From positions 55,681 through 119,680 of the forward strand of contig JBIICN010000005.1 of assembly GCA_044238845.1 (NCBI GenBank): a stretch of 64,000 nucleotides of DNA, read 5' to 3'. A program made the translations under genes and the position numbers. Every line of letters starts with the position of its first letter. Within the stretch, counting starts at the first letter, position 1. Under the pieces are notes generated by a model. It did no database searches. It saw only the letters and a program-made list of their open reading frames with translations, and had not been told where the DNA came from. Below are positions 52,115-60,468 of this stretch, one piece after another. Source of the stretch: UBA4416 sp044238845 (lineage in GTDB: Bacteria; Bacteroidota; Bacteroidia; B-17B0; Aurantibacillaceae).

Positions 52115-52141
52115 TTAATAAAACAAATTATTGTAAGGAAA
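52115..52141. repeat. Right 27-bp direct repeat of the ORF6N unit
   Basis: This copy contains the last eight codons and the stop of hflX. It matches 51422-51448 at 26 of 27 positions. The two copies start 693 bp apart. Confidence 0.88.
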
Positions 52142-53314
52142 TCTTACCACGTGCACTTTCTTCACGGTATCATAAACCAATTTTTTAAAGTCCACAATAT
52201 TGTCTTTGTTTTTAGCGCTAATGTAAACACAAGTTTGATCTAAGTTTGTCATCCAGGTTTTTTTCAATTCATCTAATGATAAATTTTCTCTGGTAACTGG
52301 CGTTAAATCATCCTCGTCTTTTTTCACATATTTAAAAGCGTCGATTTTATTAAATACCAAAATCGTTTCTTTATCGCCCGCACCAATATCAATCAAAGTT
52401 TGGCGAACGACGTTAATGTGATCTTCAAAGTTTGGATGCGAAATATCAACCACGTGTAATAAAATATCAGCTTCACGTACTTCATCCAAAGTACTTTTAA
52501 AACTTTCTACTAATTGAGTTGGTAGTTTTCTAATAAAACCCACCGTGTCAGTTAACAAGAAAAATAAATTATCAATAGTTACTTTACGTACCGTTGTATC
52601 AAGTGTCGCAAACAATTTGTTCTCAGCAAACACTTCACTCTTGCTAATCATATTCATGATAGTTGATTTACCAACATTGGTATAACCTACTAAAGCCACA
52701 CGCACAAATTCGCCACGGTTTTTACGTTGCGTCGCCATTTGCTTATCAATCACTTTTAAATCTTCTTTAAGCTGAGCAATTTTATCACGCGCAATTCGTC
52801 TATCTGTTTCAATTTCTTTCTCCCCTGCTCCACCACGTGTGCCTGTGCCACCACGCTGACGCTCTAAGTGAGTCCACATACCTGTTAAGCGTGGTAATAA
52901 ATATTGTAATTGCGCTAACTGTACTTGTGTTTTAGCATGAGCCGTTTGTGCTCGTTGCGAAAAAATTTCTAGAATTAAAGTGGTTCTATCTAATATTCTA
53001 GTACCTAATTCTTTTTCTAAATTTCGTTGTTGCGATGGCGATAACTCATCATCAAAAATCACTACCGAAATTTTATGTTCTTTGATAAAAGCTTTGACAT
53101 CATTCAATTTTCCCTTACCCAAAAAAGTAGCTTTATCAGGGCGTTCTAATTTCTGAGTAAACACTTTTTTAGTTTCAACACCATAGGTTTCTGCCAAAAA
53201 AGCTAACTCATCTAAATACTCATAAGATACTGCTTCGTTTTGTCGTTTATTAATAACGCCAATTAAAACAGCGGTAGATGCTTGTGTTTCGGTAGAATGA
53301 AGATCTGCTTTCAA
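52115..53314 (-). CDS. hflX: GTPase HflX
   Basis: This 399-residue ribosome-associated GTPase helps rescue stalled ribosomes under stress. Its N-terminal domain runs to about 190 (VIFDDELSPSQQRNLEKELGTRILDRTTLILEIFSQRA, then LERQRGGTGTRGGAGEKEIETDRR). G domain motifs follow: G1 GYTNVGKST near 208-216, G3 DTVGF near 255, and G4 NKID near 317. The C-terminal tail ends NNLFY. That tail is exactly the sequence duplicated in the 27-bp repeat, so the ORF6N unit sits at the 3' end of this gene without damaging it. It follows the cytochrome gene by 5 bp. Confidence 0.96.
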   Translation of the reverse strand: MKADLHSTETQASTAVLIGVINKRQNEAVSYEYLDELAFLAETYGVETKKVFTQKLERPDKATFLGKGKLNDVKAFIKEHKISVVIFDDELSPSQQRNLEKELGTRILDRTTLILEIFSQRAQTAHAKTQVQLAQLQYLLPRLTGMWTHLERQRGGTGTRGGAGEKEIETDRRIARDKIAQLKEDLKVIDKQMATQRKNRGEFVRVALVGYTNVGKSTIMNMISKSEVFAENKLFATLDTTVRKVTIDNLFFLLTDTVGFIRKLPTQLVESFKSTLDEVREADILLHVVDISHPNFEDHINVVRQTLIDIGAGDKETILVFNKIDAFKYVKKDEDDLTPVTRENLSLDELKKTWMTNLDQTCVYISAKNKDNIVDFKKLVYDTVKKVHVVRFPYNNLFY

Positions 53315-53319
53315 TAGTA

Positions 53320-53925
53320 CTATTTTCCTTTTAAATCGGTTTCAATATAAGAAGCAACTGCCTCAATTTGTTCAGCAGATAAGGCTTCTTTATAAGCAGC
53401 CATGGTATTTTTACCGTTTGTAATAATCTCCACAATTCCAGCATGTGGTAATTGAGTAACCGATAAATCTTTTGCTCCTGCTTGCCCTAATTTACCATCA
53501 GCGCCATGACATAAGGTGCATTTTTGCTCAAAAATTTCTTTGCCAGATAAAGCAACTGTTTTTTCACCTGCTTTCGCATCTTTAGCTTTGTGAGCTAATC
53601 CAAAAGAAACCACGATTAAAAAAAATGATAAAGTAGCCAAAACTTTGTTTTTCTTTTTATACCCAATAACTGCTAATGGAATAGATAATACTACTAAAAC
53701 AATTTTAACAATCATCAACATCGTAATTACTGGAACTTGAGTTAACAAGAAAATACCAGTAGCTAAAAAGCCGAAACTCACAATCATTTCAACAACTTTA
53801 GTTTTCTTTTTAAATTTCTCTAAAAGTTCGTCTCTATCGCTTAATAATAATATTGTTTTAACTAAATAAATTAATGTAAAAAGCACTACAAATAAGTAGT
53901 GAGAGTGTAACATGCCTGTTGCCAT
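53320..53925 (-). CDS. Membrane protein with C-terminal cytochrome c domain
   Basis: This 201-residue protein has four predicted membrane helices over residues ~8-112 (YLFVVLFTLIYLVKTILLL, IVSFGFLATGIFLL, MLMIVKIVLVVLSIPLAVIG, VLATLSFFLIVVSFGLA) resembling SirB2-like small membrane proteins. A class I cytochrome c follows, with the haem motif CTLCH (Cys136, Cys139, His140) and a Met in KNTMAAYKE as probable axial ligand. It likely passes electrons at the outer face of the inner membrane. The fusion to the helical segment is less usual. It precedes hflX by 5 bp. Confidence 0.85.
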   Translation of the reverse strand: MATGMLHSHYLFVVLFTLIYLVKTILLLSDRDELLEKFKKKTKVVEMIVSFGFLATGIFLLTQVPVITMLMIVKIVLVVLSIPLAVIGYKKKNKVLATLSFFLIVVSFGLAHKAKDAKAGEKTVALSGKEIFEQKCTLCHGADGKLGQAGAKDLSVTQLPHAGIVEIITNGKNTMAAYKEALSAEQIEAVASYIETDLKGK

Positions 53926-54010
53926 AGTTTAATTTTAAATGTGTCTCAAAATTAACAATTTATCTTTAAATAAAACCCACAAACTTATTTTTATAGATGC
54001 TCTAGAATGT

Positions 54011-54018
54011 TATATTTG
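54011..54018 (+). promoter_or_regulatory. Bacteroidota-type -7 box before the 54038-57082 gene
   Basis: TATATTTG lies 19 bp before the ATG at 54038, in the context GTTATATTTGTTA. The spacing to the start and the flanking bases are almost the same as for the box at 42664. Confidence 0.5.
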
Positions 54019-54037
54019 TTACAATTAACTATACATT

Positions 54038-57000
54038 ATGCGTCAACTATTTTTATTCATATCCTCCATTTTTAGTCTATCATCTTATTTGGTAGCACAA
54101 ACCACTTTTCCTGTAAATGGAGCGCCAAACACTATGCATACCATCCATGCGTTTACAAATTGTACGTTGCATGTGGATGCCGACGTCACCATTATCAATG
54201 CTACACTATTGATACAAGATGGTAAAGTTTTACGTGTGGGTGAAAAATTAGAGGCTCCAAAAGACGCTATTACCATTGATTTAAAAGGCAAGCATATCTA
54301 TCCAGCTTTTGTAGATTTATATAGCGATTATGGAATGCCTGAAATTAAAAGAATAGATTATAAAGATGCTCCTAAAAAAGGAGCTTATGGATGGAATCAA
54401 GCTATTAAAAGTGAATTAGAAGCACAAAAATTGTTTTTACATAATCAACAAAAAGCCGATGATTTAAGAAAACAAGGCTTTGGAGCGGTAGTTACTGCTC
54501 AAAAAGATGGAATTGTAAGAGGAAGTGGTGCTTTAGTAAATTTAAATGCTACTAAAGAAAACGAAAGCATCATTAAAGATAAGGCTGCTGCATTTTATTC
54601 TTTAAATAAGGGGACATCGCCTCAAGATTATCCATCATCTTTAATGGGAGCAATAGCATTATTGCGTCAAACGTATTACGATGCTGCTTGGTATAAAACG
54701 AACGCTACTAAAACAGAATACAATATTACCTTAGATGCTTTTAATAAATTGCAAGAATTACCCTCTATTTTTGAAGGCAACGATAAATACAATGATTTAC
54801 GTGGTAAAAAAATTGCTGATGAATTTAAAACAAAATATATTATTAAAGGTGGTGGTAACGAATATCAACGTTTGTTCGACATTCAAGCAACGTTTTCAAA
54901 ATACATTATTCCAGTAAATTATCCTGATGCTATTGACGTAGAAGATCCATATGATGCTGAACAAGCTTCGTTAAGCGATTTAAAACATTGGGAAATGGCT
55001 CCAGCTAATTTAGCGTTGCTCGAAAAAAATTATGTACAATTTTGTATTACCTCTGCTGACTTAAAAGACAAATCACACTTCTTGAAAAATGTTCGAAAAG
55101 CTATTAAATACGGCTTATCCGAAAAAACAGCTTTACGTGCATTAACTTATACCCCTGCAAATTTTATTGGTGTTCAAGATAAAATTGGAAGTTTAAAAAC
55201 AGGCATGTATGCTAACTTTTTTATTTCTTCTAAACCTATTTTTGAAGATGACGCCACTATTTTTGAAACTTGGAGTAATGGAGAAAAACATATGTATAAT
55301 GATTTGACTTTACCTGATATTAGTGGTTCATATCAATTACAATATAATGCAAACAACTATAAATTAACTGTAAATAAAGATCAAGACAATTATAACGGCT
55401 TAGTCCAATTAAAAGACAGTTTAAAAGCAAAGGCAAACATCACTTTTAAAAATAATTTATTGACCTTAAGTTTCCCGTACGATTCAACTTTTACCGTTCG
55501 TTTATCTGGTAATTATAATGAATCAGCTAAATCATTTGCGGGTTCAGGACAAATGACTGATGGTTCATGGGTTGATTTTAAAATAAATTTTATAAACGTT
55601 GTTGACACTGCAAAACCAAAAACTCCAAAACCTGCGTCTAAAATTGATTATGGAAAAGTATATTATCCATTTGGTGCTTATGGAGAAGCTGAAGCTGAAA
55701 GCGAAGGACTAATAAAAGATACGTGGGCTAAGTTTAAAAAACGTTATGATGCTGTATTAATTAAAAACGCAACCATTTGGACAAACGAATCAGATTCTAT
55801 TTTAAAAGAGCAAGATATATATATTGTTGATGGGAAAATTGTGCGCATTGCTCCAAACATTGATGCTCCTAAAACTGCTTTTGCAAAAGTAATTGATGGA
55901 AAAGGTATGCATTTAACTCCAGGGATTATAGATGAACATTCGCACATTGCTTTATTTAGTGTAAACGAAGGGGCGGAATCGAGTAGTGCAGAAGTAAGAA
56001 TGGGAGATGTGGTTAACCCTGATGACATTAACATCTATCGTCAGTTATCTGGAGGTGTAACAACTGCGCAGTTACTTCATGGTTCGGCCAATCCAATTGG
56101 GGGACAAAGTTGCATTATTAAATTACGTTGGGGTAAAAATCCAGAAGAGTTTAAATACGAAAAAGCTCCAGGATTTATTAAATTTGCTTTAGGAGAAAAC
56201 GTCAAACATTCAAACGGTATAAATCCCGATCAAGTAAGATTCCCTCAAACTCGCATGGGTGTGGAGCAATTGTATTATGATTATTTTACAAGAGCAGCCG
56301 CCTATAAAAAACAAATGGAAACTTTTGGGAAATTGAGTCCAAAGGAAATTGAAAAAGGTAGTATTGTTTCTCCTCGAAAAGATTTAGACTTAGATGCTGT
56401 AGCAGAAATATTAGACAGCAAACGTTTTATTACTTGTCACAGTTATGTGCAAAGCGAAGTAAATATGTTAATGCATGTAGCAGATAGCATGAAGTTTAAA
56501 GTAAATACCTTTACTCATATTTTAGAAGGCTACAAAGTTGCTGACAAAATGAAAGCACATGGCGCTAACGCTTCCACTTTTGCTGACTGGTGGGCTTATA
56601 AATTAGAAGTAATGGATGCAATTCCATACAATGCAAGTATGCTTACGAAAGCAGGCGTAAACACTTCTATCAATTCAGATGATGCGGAGATGGGACGTCG
56701 TTTAAATCAAGAAGCGGCTAAAGCTATTAAATATGGTGGACTATCGGAAGTGCAAGCCTTGAAATTAGTGACATTAAATCCTGCAAAAATGTTACACATT
56801 GATGATAAAGTAGGAAGTATTAAAGTTGGTAAAGTTGCTGACTTAGTTTTATGGACTGATAATCCTTTAAGTATTTATGCGAAAGTAAATACTACTATTA
56901 TTGATGGGCAAATTTACTTTGATAAAGACGAAGATGCGAAATTACGCGAAGACATTAAAAAAGAACGCGCTCGTATTATTGCTAAATTAATCACAGAAAA

Positions 57001-57082
57001 AAATAAAGGTGCTAAAGTGATTAAACCTCAACCAAAAAAACAAAACCACTTCCATTGCGATAGCGAAGAAAGTGGTTGGTAG
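54038..57082 (+). CDS. Tandem amidohydrolase (two imidazolonepropionase-like domains), secreted
   Basis: This 1014-residue protein has a signal peptide (to about SSYLVAQ) and two amidohydrolase-like halves. The first (about 35-430) keeps the fold (KGKHIYPAFVDLYSDYG, LRALTYTPANFIGVQDKIGSLKTGMYANFFI) but the metal-binding HxH is DLYSD, so it is probably inactive. A beta-sandwich-like linker with SGSYQLQYNANNYKL spans ~430-540. The second half (about 570-1000) is complete: LTPGIIDEHSHIALF with the HxH, NTFTHILEG, and INSDDAEMGRRLNQEAAKAIKYGGLSEVQALKLVTLNPAKMLHIDDKVGSIKVGKVADLVLW. The substrate is unknown. Confidence 0.87.
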   Translation: MRQLFLFISSIFSLSSYLVAQTTFPVNGAPNTMHTIHAFTNCTLHVDADVTIINATLLIQDGKVLRVGEKLEAPKDAITIDLKGKHIYPAFVDLYSDYGMPEIKRIDYKDAPKKGAYGWNQAIKSELEAQKLFLHNQQKADDLRKQGFGAVVTAQKDGIVRGSGALVNLNATKENESIIKDKAAAFYSLNKGTSPQDYPSSLMGAIALLRQTYYDAAWYKTNATKTEYNITLDAFNKLQELPSIFEGNDKYNDLRGKKIADEFKTKYIIKGGGNEYQRLFDIQATFSKYIIPVNYPDAIDVEDPYDAEQASLSDLKHWEMAPANLALLEKNYVQFCITSADLKDKSHFLKNVRKAIKYGLSEKTALRALTYTPANFIGVQDKIGSLKTGMYANFFISSKPIFEDDATIFETWSNGEKHMYNDLTLPDISGSYQLQYNANNYKLTVNKDQDNYNGLVQLKDSLKAKANITFKNNLLTLSFPYDSTFTVRLSGNYNESAKSFAGSGQMTDGSWVDFKINFINVVDTAKPKTPKPASKIDYGKVYYPFGAYGEAEAESEGLIKDTWAKFKKRYDAVLIKNATIWTNESDSILKEQDIYIVDGKIVRIAPNIDAPKTAFAKVIDGKGMHLTPGIIDEHSHIALFSVNEGAESSSAEVRMGDVVNPDDINIYRQLSGGVTTAQLLHGSANPIGGQSCIIKLRWGKNPEEFKYEKAPGFIKFALGENVKHSNGINPDQVRFPQTRMGVEQLYYDYFTRAAAYKKQMETFGKLSPKEIEKGSIVSPRKDLDLDAVAEILDSKRFITCHSYVQSEVNMLMHVADSMKFKVNTFTHILEGYKVADKMKAHGANASTFADWWAYKLEVMDAIPYNASMLTKAGVNTSINSDDAEMGRRLNQEAAKAIKYGGLSEVQALKLVTLNPAKMLHIDDKVGSIKVGKVADLVLWTDNPLSIYAKVNTTIIDGQIYFDKDEDAKLREDIKKERARIIAKLITEKNKGAKVIKPQPKKQNHFHCDSEESGW

Positions 57083-57095
57083 AAAGTTTCTTTAG

Positions 57096-57166
57096 TGTCA
57101 GTTCGAGCGTAGTCGAGAACAATTTAAAATTACGGAAAGTGCTTCTCGACTACGCTCGAAGTGACA
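57096..57166. repeat. REP-like inverted repeat, possible bidirectional terminator
   Basis: TGTCAGTTCGAGCGTAGTCG... (57096-57120) and its inverse (57142-57166) match at 23 of 25 positions, around a 21-nt loop. It lies between two convergent stop codons (57082 and 57174). The word TTCGACTCCGCTCAG at 428-442 is a likely one-armed relic of the same element. Confidence 0.75.
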
Positions 57167-57173
57167 ACTGTAA

Positions 57174-57629
57174 CTACCCTAAATACTTAGCCAACCAAGT
57201 TGCTTGCAACGGTTGTTTCCATTTGCTAGCTAATTGATTAGATTCAGTGATTGTGTTGTCAAATACTAGAGTATTTGCTGTGATGGTATTAGTTGCCAGT
57301 AACTCTTTTATTTGAGAAGCTTTAACTACCTCAACCTGCTGATTGTTTTCGTAAGCAACCAGTAAACGATTTAATAGTTCAACAGAAAACGATTGTTCTA
57401 ATTCTTTGACAAAGCGTAACTGTTTATCAATGCTACAACCACTAGCGTTATATTTATCTTCGTTTACTTTAAAAATTAATAAACGATTTTGGTATAACTC
57501 AAAAGACGCATCTAAACTCACGTCGTGAGCTGTCCAAGCACTCACGAAAGTTTGACAACGATTTTTAAAATCTACTAATTGTTCGTGAGATAATTCTTTG
57601 CTTAATGTATAAATCCAAATGCGTTCCAT
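57174..57629 (-). CDS. Conserved hypothetical protein
   Basis: This 151-residue soluble protein starts MERIWIYTLSKELSHEQLVDFKNRCQ. It has a conserved middle WTAHDVSLDASFELYQNRLLIFKVNE and ends QLASKWKQPLQATWLAKYLG. Proteins of this type are common in Bacteroidota and are sometimes labelled ABC transporter ATPase, but no Walker motif is present and that label is not supported. Function unknown. Confidence 0.8.
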   Translation of the reverse strand: MERIWIYTLSKELSHEQLVDFKNRCQTFVSAWTAHDVSLDASFELYQNRLLIFKVNEDKYNASGCSIDKQLRFVKELEQSFSVELLNRLLVAYENNQQVEVVKASQIKELLATNTITANTLVFDNTITESNQLASKWKQPLQATWLAKYLG

Positions 57630-57651
57630 AATAATTATTGATTTATTGAAC

Positions 57652-57706
57652 TAATGAATTAAAAAAATGAAAACAATCTCTAATTCTCAATCTCTACAAT
57701 TCATTA
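57652..57706. repeat. Short inverted repeat like 24084-24136
   Basis: TAATGAATT (57652-57660) is the exact inverse of AATTCATTA (57698-57706); TCTCTAATTCT lies between them. The same words occur in the inverted repeat between the fabG-like and ketosynthase genes. Confidence 0.5.
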
Positions 57707-57719
57707 ACTCCTTAATTGT

Positions 57720-59138
57720 TTATATAAATTTACACTTGCGACTTGCAAATGCGCACATGCGTAATAATATAATTCCATGTTTAAAACGAGAAATATTAGT
57801 GCTGCCATAAGTTCTATCTCTATATTTAATTGGAATCTCTACGATTTTTAAATTAAGTTTGTGAGCGCCAAATAATAAATCAAAATCTCCAAAGGGATCA
57901 AACTCACCAAAGTATTTTCTGTTTTTAGTCAGTTTAATATAATCTTCTCTAAACATCACTTTCGTTCCACATAATGTATCCTTAAAGCGTTGATCAAGTA
58001 ACCAAGTAAATACCCAACTAAAAAAGTGATTGCCTAAGTAATTTAAAAAACGCATAGCTTCTCCCTCCATTGGATACACTAAGCGAGTTCCATTAATAAA
58101 ATCGCCTTTGCTTCCTGCAATGGCATCATAAAACTTAGGAATATCTTCTGGCGGTACGGTTAAATCAGCATCTAAAATCATTAAAATATCGCCAGTAGCA
58201 ATTTTATAACCTTCTCTAACTGCGTCTGCCTTGCCTCTACCTTTTTGTTGACCAATTTTTATATCGTGAGTGTCTTTATACTTCTGTTGAATCTCCTGGA
58301 TTTTTTGCCAAGTATCATCGGTACTGTTTCCTTCAATAAAAATAATCTCCACATGCTTTCCAAATTTTGGTAAACGTGTAATGGCATTTTCAATATTACC
58401 ACTTTCGTTACGCGCAGGAATAACTACTGTTGTAGAATATTTTGTTTTATATTCTTCTGGATTACTTATCGGTAAAGGCTTTGCAAACGAATACGTGTTT
58501 AAACTAAAAAATCTAAAAAATGGAAATTTTGCTAAAAACAAATTATGCAACTCAGCAATTAAAGGAATGTAAAACGGAAAAATAAATCTCTTACTATTTC
58601 TATAAACATCAAAGCCTGATACAAATAATAAATTGTTAACGTCTTTTGTATTTAACCAATTTTGCGTCGGTGTTTTGGTTTTTAATCCAATTAACTCTGC
58701 AAACTTTAAAACAGGCTCCCACAATGAATTATAATATTGAACAATAATTTTTGTGTTTGGGTGACATACTTTTTGTACTTGTTCAAATACCGTTTGTATG
58801 TCTTCAACAAAACCAATCAAATTACTAATAATAACAAAATCATACTTTTCTGTTAAAGTAATATTATTGGCGTCCATTAAAATGAACTCTATGTTTTTAC
58901 CCGCGTGTTTTTCTTTAGCCCAAGCAATTTGACCTTCGCTAAAATCAATACCCGTTTTTTTGCTTCCTGCTATTCCAGCAATTAAATCTCCGCTACCACA
59001 TCCAACTTCTAAAACAGAACTATCTTCATGAGAAAAATAATTACAGTAATTCGTGATTTCTTTCCAATAGTAATTGGTTAAGCCTCGTCCTTTTCTTTTA
59101 GAAGCAATGATGTTAAAATATTCTTTTATGTTTTGCAA
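57720..59138 (-). CDS. Methyltransferase-glycosyltransferase family 2 fusion
   Basis: This 472-residue protein joins two enzymes. Residues ~1-200 are a class I methyltransferase (VLEVGCGSGDLIAGIAG as the SAM site, DANNITLTEKYDFVIISNL as motif II). After a short linker, ~230-472 is a GT-A glycosyltransferase of the dolichyl-phosphate-mannose synthase type (VVIPARNESGNIENAITRL, ILDADLTVPPEDIPKFYDAI with the DxD-type acidic motif, FGDFDLLFGAHKLNLKIVEIPIKYRDRTYGSTNISRFKHG). It probably glycosylates a lipid carrier and methylates the same product. No transporter or polymerase gene is adjacent. Confidence 0.88.
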   Translation of the reverse strand: MQNIKEYFNIIASKRKGRGLTNYYWKEITNYCNYFSHEDSSVLEVGCGSGDLIAGIAGSKKTGIDFSEGQIAWAKEKHAGKNIEFILMDANNITLTEKYDFVIISNLIGFVEDIQTVFEQVQKVCHPNTKIIVQYYNSLWEPVLKFAELIGLKTKTPTQNWLNTKDVNNLLFVSGFDVYRNSKRFIFPFYIPLIAELHNLFLAKFPFFRFFSLNTYSFAKPLPISNPEEYKTKYSTTVVIPARNESGNIENAITRLPKFGKHVEIIFIEGNSTDDTWQKIQEIQQKYKDTHDIKIGQQKGRGKADAVREGYKIATGDILMILDADLTVPPEDIPKFYDAIAGSKGDFINGTRLVYPMEGEAMRFLNYLGNHFFSWVFTWLLDQRFKDTLCGTKVMFREDYIKLTKNRKYFGEFDPFGDFDLLFGAHKLNLKIVEIPIKYRDRTYGSTNISRFKHGIILLRMCAFASRKCKFI

Positions 59139-59190
59139 AATGTAATTTTTTAATGTGTAAAGATATTATTTCTGTTTGAAAATTCAGCAA

Positions 59191-59276
59191 TTTCCTCCTT
59201 TTAAGGAGGTGTCCGCAGGACGGAGGATGTTTATTTACATCTCCCGACTTTCAGGCACCCTCTTCAAAAGAGGGAA
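59191..59276. repeat. GC-rich hairpin repeat reaching into the 3' end of the flavoprotein gene
   Basis: CCTCCTT/AAGGAGG (59194-59209) forms a hairpin, followed by GTCCGCAGGACGGAGGATG and then CCCTC/GAGGG (59258-59274), the last of which is part of the flavoprotein's coding sequence. A relic of similar composition lies at 41864-41893. Confidence 0.55.
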
Positions 59277-60465
59277 AAGTTAACTGATCAGCCAAAAAGC
59301 TACCCATACTAAAACAAGCTTGCAATAAATAACCGCCTGTTGGGGCATCCCAATCAAGCATTTCGCCTAAACAATAATGATTTGGCAGTTTTTTTAGTTC
59401 TAAATTTTTGTTTACTTCCTCTAAAGCAATGCCACCAACAGTTGAAATAGCATCGTCTATAAGTGCAAAATCAGTTAAATTCAATGGAAATTTCTTAATC
59501 AATTGACTAATAGTTTTTGGTTGATTATACTCTTCTTTTGTACTTTGGTATTTTAACAATTGGATTTGAACAGCAGAAAGATTAACCTTTTTTTCGAGTA
59601 TATCTTTAATGGATAGCTTTCCTCTGTTCTCAAATCTATTTTGAATTTCTTGTAAACTTAATTCTGGCTTAAAATCAATGAATAGCTCCGCTTTTTGGTT
59701 TTCAATTAACTGTAATCTTATTTCTTTACTCAAAGCATAAACTCCACTACCTTCAATTCCAAAATCAGTTAAAACCGCCTCTCCTTTTTTGCGTGAACTT
59801 CCACAAAAAAACTCACAGTTTTTTAAAGCATGTCCAGAAATCTGTTGTACTAATTCTGGATTCCAATTAATTTTATAAGCACAGTTAGACGGGTAAAATG
59901 AATTGATTTGAATTCCTTTATCTTCGAAATATGAGGTCCAGTTTCCTGCACTTCCAGTTACTTTCCAGCTGGCGCCACCTAAAGCAAAAACAACTATATC
60001 AGATTTTACAGTCTTAGTTTCTCCATTATTAAAAAACTTAATATCGTTATTATTCCAACCTTTCCATTCATGGTTATAATAAATTGAAACATTGTTTTTT
60101 TTAAGAACATTTTCAATCGCATTTAGCACTTCAATAGGTTTAATGCCTTTTACAGGAAACACTCGCTTACTGGTTCCTACATAGGTCTCGATGCCAATTG
60201 ATTTTAACCAATCTCTAAAATCAGAATTTGAAAAATGTTTTAAAAATGGTTCTATAAATTGTTTTGGATGATAACGTTCTATAAACGGCTCTTTGTTTTC
60301 AGAATGTGTTAAATTAAAGCCTCCTTTTCCTGCCACTAAAAATTTACGCCCTAAAGCAGCATTTTTTTCATAGATAGAAATATTGAAATTACTAGCATCT
60401 AAAGAACAAGCCAGCATCAATGATGCTGGCCCGCCACCTATTATCGTTATGTTTTGTTTAGACAA
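59251..60465 (-). CDS. BaiN/HI0933-like FAD-dependent flavoprotein
   Basis: This 404-residue flavoprotein has the FAD-binding ITIIGGGPASLMLACSLD at 6-23, VAGKGGFNLTHSE near 45, KRVFPVKGIKPIEVLNAI near 103, VFALGGASW near 156, and the C-terminal TVGGIALEEVN and YCLGEMLDWDAPTGGYLLQACFSMGSFLA. This is the TIGR03862/HI0933 pattern. Function in this group is not established; a reductase is likely. The final residues FPSFEEGA are encoded by DNA that is part of a GC-rich repeat. The gene lies 3 bp after the M20 gene's stop, so they are co-transcribed. Confidence 0.88.
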   Translation of the reverse strand: MSKQNITIIGGGPASLMLACSLDASNFNISIYEKNAALGRKFLVAGKGGFNLTHSENKEPFIERYHPKQFIEPFLKHFSNSDFRDWLKSIGIETYVGTSKRVFPVKGIKPIEVLNAIENVLKKNNVSIYYNHEWKGWNNNDIKFFNNGETKTVKSDIVVFALGGASWKVTGSAGNWTSYFEDKGIQINSFYPSNCAYKINWNPELVQQISGHALKNCEFFCGSSRKKGEAVLTDFGIEGSGVYALSKEIRLQLIENQKAELFIDFKPELSLQEIQNRFENRGKLSIKDILEKKVNLSAVQIQLLKYQSTKEEYNQPKTISQLIKKFPLNLTDFALIDDAISTVGGIALEEVNKNLELKKLPNHYCLGEMLDWDAPTGGYLLQACFSMGSFLADQLTFPSFEEGA

Positions 60466-60468
60466 AAA

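Noticed and set aside
57174..57629. ABC transporter ATPase
   Set aside because: No Walker A, Walker B or signature motif is present in its 151 residues.
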